Virus record (IMG/VR): IMGVR_UViG_3300037010_000365
Span: 1-64,000 of that record
Reading direction: 5' to 3' (one strand)
DNA: 64,000 nt
Source of the DNA: a virus
This document shows positions 18,169 through 26,104 of the stretch, one piece after another (within the stretch, counting starts at the first letter, position 1; every line of letters begins with the position of its first letter). Below the pieces are notes generated by a model. It searched no databases, was not told the origin of the DNA, and was given only the letters and a program-made list of their open reading frames with translations. Made by a program: the position numbers and the translations under genes.

Positions 18169-18371
18169 TGGAAAAATACGCTGAAAATGCGTTAAGATGG
18201 GCTAGTCGGTTTAATGACATTGATCATAATAAAAATGATGAGTTGATGAACTATGACTGTTCTTATCCATTACGGTTAAAGTATAGAACTGCTAATGATT
18301 ACTATTGGCAATGTTCAGCTTATAGCGCTTGGCCGACATGTCAAGAGATCACCCTAACGTTGATTACATAA
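18168..18371 (+). CDS. Small hypothetical protein
   Basis: A 67-residue protein from the ATG that overlaps the previous stop (MEKYAENALRWASRFNDIDH); a GTG start at 18138 would add ten residues. No ribosome-binding site of its own, so expression would depend on coupling. Rich in Tyr/Trp/Asp, no membrane segment. May be the 3' part of a gene broken around 18135. Confidence 0.35.
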   Translation: MEKYAENALRWASRFNDIDHNKNDELMNYDCSYPLRLKYRTANDYYWQCSAYSAWPTCQEITLTLIT

Positions 18372-18423
18372 CGATCTTAGGCATGTCACTTCCATTTGTT
18401 TTCTACCCAAATAGGTAATTTAA

Positions 18424-19086
18424 ATGTCAAAGCTTTTTGCTCCTAGAAATAGATATATTGACCAAATTGGTACCAGTGATGAACAAGATTTATACTTAAG
18501 TTTATCAGGTGAGATCATATCTACCTTTGGGTTTGATATGGTTTACTTCCCTAGAGACGTATTTCATACCGATGATTTACTAGGTAGAACTGATGCTCAG
18601 TTTGGTAGAAACGCTACTTTGGTAATGTTGATTGAAGATCCTGGTAATGATGCTGATATATCAGGTCAAGCGGAAATGTATAATAAGTTTGGTGTAAAGT
18701 ACGAATACGATATTTCAGTGTCTGTAACTCAACAAGCGCTTTGGGAATGTTTTGGTGATGGATATACACCGACGAAGGGTGATGTGTTTCTAGTTAAGAA
18801 TCCAGATGACGTAAACAAAAACCTTAATATTCCGTTCACAGTAATGGATGTCGATTATATAAACTTAGAACAGTTCGGCGGTGTAAACGGTGTCTTTAAA
18901 CTCTCAGCAAAACCTTATGAATCAACTAATGAAGAGTTTGTGACCAATGATCCTCAATTACAAGAGCTGAAGAATTCATTCGATGCACAAGGCACATCAA
19001 GCTATAACGAATCTGATATTATTTCTGATTTAATGAAAGATATTAAGACGTTCAATCCAGATAATCCGTTTGCAAAAAGTTTTTAA
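18424..19086 (+). CDS. 14: Neck protein, gp14-like
   Basis: A 220-residue protein aligned by motif with T4 gp14 (256 residues), which with gp13 forms the neck joining head and tail. Shared features include the DMVYFPRDVF...DDLLGRT block (gp14: CYYVPREYV..DLILGED) at ~38-60, LVMLIEDPGNDAD (gp14: MAMYINNMEG) at ~70-84, and SGQAEMYNKFGVKYEYDISVSV (gp14: DFMSKFGVQVNDEVSFTL). It precedes the gp15 homologue as in T4; gp13 is not in this window. Confidence 0.8.
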   Translation: MSKLFAPRNRYIDQIGTSDEQDLYLSLSGEIISTFGFDMVYFPRDVFHTDDLLGRTDAQFGRNATLVMLIEDPGNDADISGQAEMYNKFGVKYEYDISVSVTQQALWECFGDGYTPTKGDVFLVKNPDDVNKNLNIPFTVMDVDYINLEQFGGVNGVFKLSAKPYESTNEEFVTNDPQLQELKNSFDAQGTSSYNESDIISDLMKDIKTFNPDNPFAKSF

Positions 19087-19097
19087 GGTAATAAATT

Positions 19098-19799
19098 ATG
19101 TTAGGTTTTGATTACTTCTATAATGAATCAATTAAGAATATGATTGTTACATTTGGATCGTTGTTTAATGAAGTATATATTTCAAGAGCAAGAAAAGATA
19201 CTAATTCAGTGTTGATTAAAGTTCCGTTGCACTACGGTGATCAATCTAAAGTATATATGTATAGTAAATCTGGTAACAACCCATTTAATTCAATTTGGCC
19301 TAGAATGGCGTTTGATTATGGTATCGGTGCAGTTGATGATCAACGTAAAACTAGCAGAACGATTATACATAACTTTGGCAAATCGGTTAATAACACTGGT
19401 GAATGGTCGTCACGAAACTTCATTCCGTATGATTTTACATTCAATTTGTATATTGGTGCAAGTGATATCCAGGACGGATTGCAAATTGTTGAGCAAGTAC
19501 TACCATTCTTTCAACCAGAATTAACTGTTAAGATCAGACCACTAAAAGATTTTCCAGATTTTATCGCAGATGTTCCTATTGAATTGCTAAGCGTTACTAC
19601 TGATTATGAAGCTGACGGTGAAATTGAAGCCAGGGAATATTATAACTGGACTCTTAGTTTTAATCTAAAGGGGTTCCTATTTAGTCCAGTCATTAAGGAT
19701 GCTTATAAAGTAATTGATGCTTATGACATTAACCTTAAAGACTTCAACTTACTACAACAGGATGCTAAGGATATGGTTGCTAAGAGTGGTATAATTTAA
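19098..19799 (+). CDS. 15: Tail sheath stabiliser / tail terminator, gp15-like
   Basis: A 233-residue protein with an AAGG site. It opens GFDYFYNESIKNMIVTFGSLF (T4 gp15: GYFYNSSFRRYATLMGDLF) and contains FTFNLYIGASDIQDGLQIVEQVLPFFQP (T4: YELSIFTRYEDDMFQIVEQ-ILPYFQP) at ~125-155, followed by WTLSFNLKGFLFSPV near 195-209. gp15 caps the finished tail tube and sheath and provides the head-binding surface. Gene order 14-15-16 is as in T4 apart from the inserted spanins. Confidence 0.88.
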   Translation: MLGFDYFYNESIKNMIVTFGSLFNEVYISRARKDTNSVLIKVPLHYGDQSKVYMYSKSGNNPFNSIWPRMAFDYGIGAVDDQRKTSRTIIHNFGKSVNNTGEWSSRNFIPYDFTFNLYIGASDIQDGLQIVEQVLPFFQPELTVKIRPLKDFPDFIADVPIELLSVTTDYEADGEIEAREYYNWTLSFNLKGFLFSPVIKDAYKVIDAYDINLKDFNLLQQDAKDMVAKSGII

Positions 19800-20182
19800 T
19801 GAATTTATTAATGTTTAGAATTCCGTTATGGATTGTTGGAGTTGTCTTTATAGCAATGTCGACACAGATAGTATCTCTTACATACGATCTAAACAGAGCA
19901 GCAGATAAATTAGATAAAGTCAATGAGATGTACACAACAGCTAAGAATAATAATGAGGTGTTAGTTGCTTCAATATCTGATCAAAATACTGCTATTGATA
20001 AGCTTAAGCAGTTGAGTGCGCTGCAACAAAAAGAATTAGATGCGAGAGTGCTAGAAGCTAATAGATTAATGGATCTTAATAACAAGGCCGTTAACACAAT
20101 TAATAATGTCAAGGTCGATACGACAGGTGAAGGGAGTATTAAATGGCTATCAGAACAGTCGCGTTCATTATCTCAATGGTAA
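19799..20182 (+). CDS. Inner-membrane spanin subunit (Rz-like)
   Basis: A 127-residue protein with an N-terminal transmembrane segment (~4-24, MFRIPLWIVGVVFIAMSTQIV) and a long periplasmic coiled coil (~30-105). Its last 40 bases overlap a lipoprotein gene in another frame, the classic Rz/Rz1 arrangement. i-spanins pair with the outer-membrane lipoprotein to fuse inner and outer membranes in the last step of lysis. Start overlaps the gp15 stop (TAATG). Confidence 0.78.
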   Translation: MNLLMFRIPLWIVGVVFIAMSTQIVSLTYDLNRAADKLDKVNEMYTTAKNNNEVLVASISDQNTAIDKLKQLSALQQKELDARVLEANRLMDLNNKAVNTINNVKVDTTGEGSIKWLSEQSRSLSQW

Positions 20183-20430
20183 TAGCATTGCTGCTTTTGT
20201 CTGGATGCACCACTCAGCGTGAACCAGTGATTCGGGGTGTTAGAGTTGATGTACCTATCGCTGTTGAATCTCCGAGTGTCCCTGACAGACCTCTACCAAC
20301 ATTGCCAATAAGTGATATAACAGATGGCTCACCGAATGATGTTGTTGTTAAAAAGTATGCAACTAGCATTGTTATCTTAAAGAATGAGATAAATTGGTAT
20401 AGGTCTGTGATCTACAAGGATAAGCATTAA
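20143..20430 (+). CDS. Outer-membrane spanin lipoprotein (Rz1-like)
   Basis: A 95-residue protein with a GGGAG site. It has a signal peptide with lipobox LLSGC (Cys at ~22), then a Pro-rich stretch (VESPSVPDRPLPTLP) typical of o-spanins. It overlaps the i-spanin gene by 40 bases in a different frame and is longer than lambda Rz1, closer to T4 PseT.2-type. The pair implies a Gram-negative host. Its stop overlaps the start of the small terminase gene. Confidence 0.8.
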   Translation: MAIRTVAFIISMVIALLLLSGCTTQREPVIRGVRVDVPIAVESPSVPDRPLPTLPISDITDGSPNDVVVKKYATSIVILKNEINWYRSVIYKDKH

Positions 20431-20804
20431 TGTTTGGATCCTTACAACAACGGTTTAACGCAGAACCTATGGAATACACAATATTACCAAGCAAAACTAG
20501 CAATAAAGTTGCAGTATCAACTGAAGTAGTTGATACTTATATTGAAGATGAGCTTAAAGATACAGTAACACAGATTAATGATGCAGCGGATAAAATACTA
20601 AACTTGGCAAAGACAAGTGAGCAACCTAAAGCCTATGAGGTTTATGGTACGCTACTAAAGACTAAAATTGACGCGTTAAAAGAACTAAATAATATCAGAA
20701 AAGGTACTGAAAAGCAGGTTGCTGGCGTTATTAATAATACGCAGATAAATGCGTCAGGTACCAATATCAACGAAATATTAAAGGCGATGCGAACACAACA
20801 ATGA
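20430..20804 (+). CDS. 16: Small terminase subunit, gp16-like
   Basis: A 124-residue, mostly helical protein with predicted coiled coil (ELKDTVTQINDAADKIL...TKIDALKELNNIRKGTEKQ), matching the oligomerising core of T4 gp16 (164 residues). It would recognise DNA and stimulate the large subunit. Called mainly by position: it overlaps the large terminase gene by ATGA and follows the gp15/spanin block. The N-terminal DNA-binding part is short. Confidence 0.7.
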   Translation: MFGSLQQRFNAEPMEYTILPSKTSNKVAVSTEVVDTYIEDELKDTVTQINDAADKILNLAKTSEQPKAYEVYGTLLKTKIDALKELNNIRKGTEKQVAGVINNTQINASGTNINEILKAMRTQQ

Positions 20805-21292
20805 GTAAAAAAGACATACCCTGGGGTAAATTTGATTTAGCATCAAAGCCAGATGATTCTGTGCTGAACATAGAACCTGATCAAGAAGGGTATTACCATG
20901 ACGCTGCAGGTGAACGGTTTTCATTCAATGGAAATAGAACGCTTAGACCTGCTCATGTTAGAATGCACTTAAATGAATATCATATACAGGAAATCGCTAA
21001 GTGCGCAGAAGATATGAGATATTTCATTTTTAATTATTGTAAAGTACTAACAAGTCGCGGATGGCGTACACCAGATCTCAGAGATTATCAAGAAACATAC
21101 CTAAAAACAGCGCTAACAGATAATAGAATTGTGCTACTCCAAGGCCGGCAATCAGGTAAATGCCAAAATTATAACACGATTATAAATATTCGTAATAAAC
21201 ACACCGGAGAAGTTGAAGCACTCTCTGTTGGTGAATTTCATGAACGAATAAGGAACAAAAATAGTGATCAAACTAAAGAAGTCGATTGTTAA
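20801..21292 (+). CDS. 17: Large terminase, N-terminal fragment fused to split-intein N half
   Basis: A 163-residue product. Residues 1-120 are the N-terminal part of the T4 gp17-type packaging ATPase, ending exactly inside the Walker A loop (LLQGRQSGK). From residue 121 an intein N half begins (CQNYNTIINIRNKHTGEV...), whose first Cys is the splicing nucleophile, followed by a block-A-like pattern. The frame stops after only 43 intein residues. The remaining intein and terminase lie in a separate downstream gene (21414-23522) in another frame. Trans-splicing would rejoin GRQSGK to TVATALYF, restoring a Walker A motif (GK-T). Confidence 0.88.
   Translation: MSKKDIPWGKFDLASKPDDSVLNIEPDQEGYYHDAAGERFSFNGNRTLRPAHVRMHLNEYHIQEIAKCAEDMRYFIFNYCKVLTSRGWRTPDLRDYQETYLKTALTDNRIVLLQGRQSGKCQNYNTIINIRNKHTGEVEALSVGEFHERIRNKNSDQTKEVDC
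21161..21289 (+). other. Split intein N half (IntN), 43 residues
   Basis: Codes for C1 QNYNTIINI, SVGEFHERI and the end KEVDC. Break lies between block A and block B, as in the AceL-TerL class of atypically split inteins, rather than at the usual endonuclease position. Only the first ~30 residues look intein-like; the tail may be acquired sequence. Confidence 0.85.
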
Positions 21293-21374
21293 AACATTTA
21301 AAATAATATCAGCACCGATTAAACCGTATGATATTATTCCACAAGAAGTTGATTATATATCGCTATGGGTTTAA
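21264..21374 (+). other. Intein-like C-terminal relic between the two terminase genes
   Basis: Starting at GTG 21264, a frame of 36 codons overlaps the end of the IntN gene and reads KTFKIISAPIKPYDIIPQEV then DYISLWV before a stop. IKPYDII..EVDYISLWV resembles the start of block F of contiguous inteins (compare IEPYNVESEYFDLINV of the second intein here). The HN-ending splice motif is absent. Probably debris from the event that split the intein; a functional role is not excluded. Confidence 0.4.
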
Positions 21375-21413
21375 TACTACAGATTGCGTTTGACATTAGT
21401 TCGAGTATAGTAA

Positions 21414-21773
21414 ATGAATTTATCTGATAACACTTACCGTAAATTCACTGAAGTATATGATGTTAGTGATTATGAAGTCCTATCTCATAACGGTTGGGTA
21501 GATATAACACAATCAAATCAGACTGTAGAGTATGAGGTGTACTTATTAGAATTAGAAAATGGTTTATCTCTAGAATGTGCTGATACCCATATTTTGATGA
21601 CTAATGATCTAACCGAAGTATATGCAAAAGACAGTTTGGGTTCGTTGATATACACTAAATCAGGTCCGTCTAAGGTAATATCGGTTAGCAACCTAGGCTA
21701 CTCTGAGCGTATGTATGACCTATCTGTAGGTGGTGATCATACGTATTTCACAAATGATATATTGTCACATAAT
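21414..21773 (+). other. Split intein C half (IntC), 120 residues
   Basis: Begins with its own ATG and a short leader, then YEVLSHNGWVDI, block B ECADTHILM with Thr-x-His order, and block F/G DLSVGGDHTYF...ILSHN. Asn120 is the cyclising residue and Thr121 the +1 nucleophile. Too short for a homing endonuclease. Confidence 0.87.
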
Positions 21774-23522
21774 ACAGTTGCGACTGCTCTTTATTTTGTT
21801 TGGGCTGCTACATTTCACAACGACGTTAAAATTGGTATCAGCTCAAACGTAGAGAAAGGTGCTATTGAAGTACTTGATAAAGTTAAAAAGATCTACGGAT
21901 CTTTACCTATTTGGTTGCAACAAGGCGTTGAAAAGTGGAACGTAAAGACCGTCATTTTAGAAAATAAATCCAGTATTATCACATCAGCTACTAACGGAGA
22001 TGCGTTTCGTGGATTCTCGTTTGTAGGCGGTGAAGGATATTCTACATTATATGTAGATGAGTGTGTTGAATATAATACTAAGATTAAAATTCTATCAAGT
22101 ACTACAAAAATATTCGAAGAAGTAAGTATCGGTGATTTATACCGAAGATTTAACACTGACAGTGTTGTGTATGTTTCTGATCTATCCGTGATGACGCAGA
22201 CCGGCATGAGATCTTTTGATGGGATTAAGCGAACTGTTAGATCTGACGGGATTAAGATTAAAACAGCTTCAGGTGAGTTGATCTGTACACCAGAACATTT
22301 ACTGAAAATCGAGAATGGCTTCATTGAAGCTAAAGATTCATTCAATAAATTCATTGATAGCAGTTCGGGCCTTGAATTGGTGACTAGCATAGAGCCGTAT
22401 AACGTTGAATCTGAATACTTCGACCTTATTAATGTTAAAGGCGGTCATACATACTTAACAAATAATATTGTTTCACACAACTGTGCATTTGTTCATGACT
22501 GGCAAGCATTTTCAGACTCGGTATTACCTACCGTATCATCTGACCCTAATGCAAATATTATTTTGACATCCACAGCAAATGGTATGAATCATTTTTATGA
22601 AATGGTTAAACTAGCAAGAGCTAAAATATCTGAATACACACTAATAGAAACGCCATGGAATTGTCTACCAGAGAGAAACGAAGAATGGAAGCAGAAGATA
22701 ATTGCAACTAACGGCATTCAATACTTTAATCAGAACTATGGTAATCAGTTTTTGGGTTCATCATATACGCTTATTAACAGCGAAGGTCTTGAAAAACTTA
22801 TTTCACGCACGCCAATCCAATCAAATGATAATCTTACAATTTATCAAAAACCAATAAAAGGTGCTAAGTATATCATATTAGGTGATCTTGCGTCTGGAGC
22901 TGGTGAAGATTTTTCAGTTTTACAAGTGATTAAACTGAGTAAGCGTAAATTTGAACAAGTTGCGATTTTTAGATCTAAAGATACTCCAGTTCTTAGTATG
23001 CCTTTGGTTATTCAAGAAATTGGTAAAAAATATAATGATGCGTTTGTGTTTATGGAAATCAACTTCGGTGAAGAAGCTGCTAGCAGACTATATCACGACT
23101 TAGAGTATGAAAATCTTTTAACAATTGCGGTTCATAATGGAAAACAAAAGCTACAAGGCTTCCGCGGTAAGATGCAAACAGGTCTTCGGGTTGATGTTAA
23201 AATTAAGCAGACACAACTTAGCTCATTAAAAACGTTAATTGAATCAAATAAGCTTGTAATTAATGACAATACTACTATCTCTGAATTTTATTCATTCGTT
23301 CAGCATGGCATTTCATTCGCTGCAGAAGCAAATAAGCATGATGATTGTGTTATGGCGTTGGCACTATTAGGATGGCTAGTAACTCAGCCTGTATTTTCTG
23401 AAATTATTGATTATGATTACATTGCTGACTATGAGAGTGAAAAATCTGAAGAATTATCAGATTTAATACCTGCCGCGTTTTTTGGGTATAACGACCCAGA
23501 TGAATGGGAAGTTTTTGAATAG
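21414..23522 (+). CDS. 17: Large terminase, intein C half plus ATPase/nuclease with a second, contiguous intein
   Basis: A 702-residue product. Residues 1-120 are the split-intein C half (LECADTH block B, MYDLSVGGDHTYF and ILSHN at the end); splicing joins at T121. Residues 121-216 continue the ATPase to the Walker B motif LYVDE. Residues 217-356 are a second mini-intein (C217 VEYNTKIKI ... NIVSHN), then CAFVHDW completes the DECAF-type Walker B. The rest holds the RNase-H-fold nuclease: ILGDLASG (Asp), FMEINFG (Glu) and KHDDCVMA (Asp). Joined exteins give about 562 residues (T4 gp17: 610). The ATG has no strong ribosome-binding site. Confidence 0.9.
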   Translation: MNLSDNTYRKFTEVYDVSDYEVLSHNGWVDITQSNQTVEYEVYLLELENGLSLECADTHILMTNDLTEVYAKDSLGSLIYTKSGPSKVISVSNLGYSERMYDLSVGGDHTYFTNDILSHNTVATALYFVWAATFHNDVKIGISSNVEKGAIEVLDKVKKIYGSLPIWLQQGVEKWNVKTVILENKSSIITSATNGDAFRGFSFVGGEGYSTLYVDECVEYNTKIKILSSTTKIFEEVSIGDLYRRFNTDSVVYVSDLSVMTQTGMRSFDGIKRTVRSDGIKIKTASGELICTPEHLLKIENGFIEAKDSFNKFIDSSSGLELVTSIEPYNVESEYFDLINVKGGHTYLTNNIVSHNCAFVHDWQAFSDSVLPTVSSDPNANIILTSTANGMNHFYEMVKLARAKISEYTLIETPWNCLPERNEEWKQKIIATNGIQYFNQNYGNQFLGSSYTLINSEGLEKLISRTPIQSNDNLTIYQKPIKGAKYIILGDLASGAGEDFSVLQVIKLSKRKFEQVAIFRSKDTPVLSMPLVIQEIGKKYNDAFVFMEINFGEEAASRLYHDLEYENLLTIAVHNGKQKLQGFRGKMQTGLRVDVKIKQTQLSSLKTLIESNKLVINDNTTISEFYSFVQHGISFAAEANKHDDCVMALALLGWLVTQPVFSEIIDYDYIADYESEKSEELSDLIPAAFFGYNDPDEWEVFE
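22062..22481 (+). other. Contiguous mini-intein in Walker B of terminase, 140 residues
   Basis: Cys1 (CVEYNTKIKI), block B TASGELICTPEHLLKI (T76-x-x-H79), block F YFDLINVKGGHTYL and terminal SHN, then Cys +1. No endonuclease domain. Inserted between Asp-Glu and Cys of the DECAF motif. Confidence 0.9.
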
Positions 23523-23530
23523 TATAAATA
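23523..23530 (+). promoter_or_regulatory. T4-type late promoter
   Basis: TATAAATA directly after the terminase stop and 33 bases before the portal gene. Confidence 0.75.
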
Positions 23531-23555
23531 CATAATACGTTAAAGATGGTAGAAT

Positions 23556-25019
23556 ATGAATCTTTTTAATTGGCTTGGTACAACCGAGAAAAAACAAAAA
23601 ATAAAGGATAATGTAGCTCCTGCTGCGTCTCCTGTTATGCCAGATGATCCAAGCGTCCAGGTTATGTCTGGTTTTGGTATGTTTCATACTGGGTATAATT
23701 TTGGTACAAGCAGTGCACAAAATATTGAGAAATCCGTATTATACCGTCGCGAAATGGCTAATCAACCAGAAGTTGAGTTTGCCATTGACGAAGTTGTGAA
23801 TGAAATGGTTGATTTTTCATTAGAGATCCCGTTTGAAATAAACTTTGCTGAAGAATCACAATTAAGCGCTGCAGTTAAAGATAAAATCGCTGAATCATTT
23901 AAGACAGTTAGTTCATTGTATAGCGCTAACCTTGGTGATGATATTCGCAGTTGGTATATCGATGGTATAAGAGCATGGTTTATTCAGCTATCAAAAGATA
24001 GAAAAAATATAATTGCGCTTAAACCTATTGAACCATGGATGATTAAAAAGGTAACACCAACCCGGATTGAACTAGTTGATGACGTTAATACTTATATTGA
24101 AGATGAACCTTACTACGCGTATTCCCAAGACGGTAATTTAGAAGGTTCAAAGATTGTTAAACTTGTATACGATTCTGTATTATACATAGACTCAGGTAAG
24201 TATGATGCTAATAATAATGCGGTATCTTATCTAGATGCAGCTATCAAACCGTTAAACGATTTACTATCTCTTGAAAATGCAACAATCATTTACAGATTGA
24301 CTCGTGCACCGGAAAAACGAGCATTCTATGTTGATACAGGTCAGTTACCTACCAATAAAGCTGAAGAATATGTAAATGCTTTGATGAAACGGTTTAAGAC
24401 TAAGCTAGACTATGATTCTAAAACTGGCGCGGTTAAAACATCGAACCAGAATACTATTTCAGCAACAGTTGACTATTGGTTGCCTCGTCGTGAAGGCTCA
24501 ACCAGTACAGAAATTAACCAGATCTCTGAGACAAGTAATGCGATCTCTAATATTTCAGAGGATATTAACTACTTTAAACGTAAAGCGTTTAGAGCATTAA
24601 AAATCCCTGAATCACGTGTTGGTGATAACCCTACGTTTAACTTAGGTCAGAGTGGTACCATCACAAGAGAAGAAGTTAAGTTTAGTCAGTTTATTGATAG
24701 ACTACATAACATATATGTAAGCCCTTTATTTCAATTAATTAAAGTTGATTTAATGATTAAAGGTATTATGTCTGCTCAAGAATTTGATGATATTGCTGAT
24801 GATATTAAAATCAAATTAATAAATAATGATTATTTTGCTGAGACAAAACGTATTGAGTTATTAACGGAGAAAATTGCGGTAATAGATGCAATTTCGCCTC
24901 ACATAGGTAAATACTTTACATCTGAATTTGTATTCAAGGATATTTTAGGATTATCTGATGAAAAAATTGAACAGATTAAAGCGAAGATAGATAAAGAGCC
25001 TAAGGTTCAAGAAGAGTAA
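23556..25019 (+). CDS. 20: Portal protein, gp20-like
   Basis: A 487-residue protein (T4 gp20: 524). Diagnostic stretches: VEFAIDEVVNEMVDF near 71-85, LIYRLTRAPEKRAFYVDTG (portal core helix and strand; here beginning IIYRLTRAPEKR) near 247-265, and the region EDINYFKRKAFRALKIPESR near 335-353. Twelve copies form the dodecameric DNA channel, nucleate the prohead and anchor the terminase. Has its own late promoter and stands between terminase and prohead core genes as in T4. Confidence 0.9.
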   Translation: MNLFNWLGTTEKKQKIKDNVAPAASPVMPDDPSVQVMSGFGMFHTGYNFGTSSAQNIEKSVLYRREMANQPEVEFAIDEVVNEMVDFSLEIPFEINFAEESQLSAAVKDKIAESFKTVSSLYSANLGDDIRSWYIDGIRAWFIQLSKDRKNIIALKPIEPWMIKKVTPTRIELVDDVNTYIEDEPYYAYSQDGNLEGSKIVKLVYDSVLYIDSGKYDANNNAVSYLDAAIKPLNDLLSLENATIIYRLTRAPEKRAFYVDTGQLPTNKAEEYVNALMKRFKTKLDYDSKTGAVKTSNQNTISATVDYWLPRREGSTSTEINQISETSNAISNISEDINYFKRKAFRALKIPESRVGDNPTFNLGQSGTITREEVKFSQFIDRLHNIYVSPLFQLIKVDLMIKGIMSAQEFDDIADDIKIKLINNDYFAETKRIELLTEKIAVIDAISPHIGKYFTSEFVFKDILGLSDEKIEQIKAKIDKEPKVQEE

Positions 25020-25029
25020 ATTGTGTTTT

Positions 25030-25037
25030 TATAAATA
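25030..25037 (+). promoter_or_regulatory. T4-type late promoter
   Basis: TATAAATA 47 bases before the prohead core gene at 25084. Confidence 0.75.
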
Positions 25038-25083
25038 CATAAATAGAATTGTGAACATTTAAAAAATAAATTGGAGACTTATA

Positions 25084-25269
25084 ATGAGTTTAAAAGACGA
25101 AATGTTGAAAGAGCTTAGCGGTAAACTTGAAGCAATTGCAGAATCATTTTCAGCTTATGTTGAATATGTATTGAACGAAAAGAAAGTAGAGCTTGATGAT
25201 GAAAAAACGGTTGGTGATGATCCTGAAGAGGACGACGTCAAGAAAGAAGATAAAGAAGATACTAAATAA
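25084..25269 (+). CDS. 67: Prohead core protein, gp67-like
   Basis: A 61-residue protein with a GGAGA site: helical N-terminal half and a strongly acidic C-terminal tail (DDPEEDDVKKEDKEDTK), the hallmark of T4 gp67 (80 residues). gp67 is an essential minor component of the scaffold core and is digested by the gp21 protease. It sits between portal and gp68-position genes as in T4. Sequence similarity is weak outside the acidic tail, so position carries much of the call. Confidence 0.65.
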   Translation: MSLKDEMLKELSGKLEAIAESFSAYVEYVLNEKKVELDDEKTVGDDPEEDDVKKEDKEDTK

Positions 25270-25288
25270 GTATTAATGGAGCCTTCTA

Positions 25289-25525
25289 ATGAAGAGAGTA
25301 ATACGTTTTAAAGCATCGGGGCAACGCGTTATTAAACGTAAATGTGCACCAGGACAAATCGTTAGAAATGGGTCGTGTACTGTTCAAACAGCTAGTGATG
25401 CGTTAAGGCGTAAGCGTTCAGCTAAGAAAATGGTTAAGACCAAAAATAGACAGCAAGCAAAAACATCTTTAGGTATCCGTGCCATGAAACGCGCGGTTGC
25501 TAAAAGACATGCAGCAGGTTACTAG
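25289..25525 (+). CDS. Basic prohead core protein in gp68 position
   Basis: A 78-residue, very basic protein (many Lys/Arg: RRKRSAKKMVKTKNRQQAK) with two cysteines in KRKCAPGQIVRNGSC. It occupies the T4 gene 68 slot between the gp67-like and gp21 genes, and the opposite charge to gp67 is suggestive of a core partner. No direct similarity to T4 gp68 could be judged by eye. Confidence 0.55.
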   Translation: MKRVIRFKASGQRVIKRKCAPGQIVRNGSCTVQTASDALRRKRSAKKMVKTKNRQQAKTSLGIRAMKRAVAKRHAAGY

Positions 25526-25534
25526 GAAATAATT

Positions 25535-26092
25535 ATGATTTTAATTGAACACCTACCTAAAACTGAAACGCTAACAGAGCAAACAGCTGAAGGTAAAAAT
25601 CTTTACATTGAAGGTATCTTTCTTCAAGCTGAAGTTAAGAATCGAAATGGTCGTGTTTACCCTAAAGGTATTCTTGAATCAGCATTAGATACTTATCAGA
25701 GAAACTTTATCAATGAGTGTCAAGCTATTGGTGAATTAAATCACCCGGAGAATAGAGCTCAACCAGATCCGGCTGAAGCATGTATTATCATTGAATCACT
25801 GTCTTGGCATGGTAATGATATTATTGGTAAAGCAAAAGTATTAAATACGCCAAAAGGCTTAGTCGTTAAAGGTTTGCTTGAAGGCGGATGGCGTGCTGGT
25901 GTATCTTCTCGTGCAACAGGTTCAGTTAAGTTGAGAGAGGGTACTAACTTTGTTCAGCCTGATCTTATGCTTTATGCTGTTGACGTGGTTAATAATCCAA
26001 GTGCGCCTGATGCATATGTTAAGTCGTTATATGAACAAAATCAGAATGTAACTAAATGCATTCTAGAATATATTAAATCATTAAAACTCTAA
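25535..26092 (+). CDS. 21: Prohead core protease, gp21-like
   Basis: A 185-residue serine protease (T4 gp21: 212). NLYIEGIFLQAEVKNRNGRVYPKGIL is split here as LYIEGIFLQAEVKNRNGR and VYPKGILESA, near 21-50, and is nearly the T4 sequence. Catalytic His is in GELNHPENR (~70), and the Ser in GWRAGVSSRATGS (~120); VDVVNNPSAPDAYV (~147) is also conserved. It cleaves scaffold, core and capsid-targeted proteins after (I/L)xE sites, which makes it the predicted processor of the MKTF.EFL proteins at 43-50 kb. Confidence 0.92.
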   Translation: MILIEHLPKTETLTEQTAEGKNLYIEGIFLQAEVKNRNGRVYPKGILESALDTYQRNFINECQAIGELNHPENRAQPDPAEACIIIESLSWHGNDIIGKAKVLNTPKGLVVKGLLEGGWRAGVSSRATGSVKLREGTNFVQPDLMLYAVDVVNNPSAPDAYVKSLYEQNQNVTKCILEYIKSLKL

Positions 26093-26104
26093 AGGAGAGC
26101 TACT

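Noticed and set aside
21893-22390. 165-residue minus-strand frame across the second intein
   Set aside because: It is antisense to conserved terminase and intein sequence, has no ribosome-binding site and no protein-like motif.
22062-22481. Homing endonuclease domain inside the second intein
   Set aside because: At 140 residues it holds only splicing blocks; no LAGLIDADG or HNH motif.
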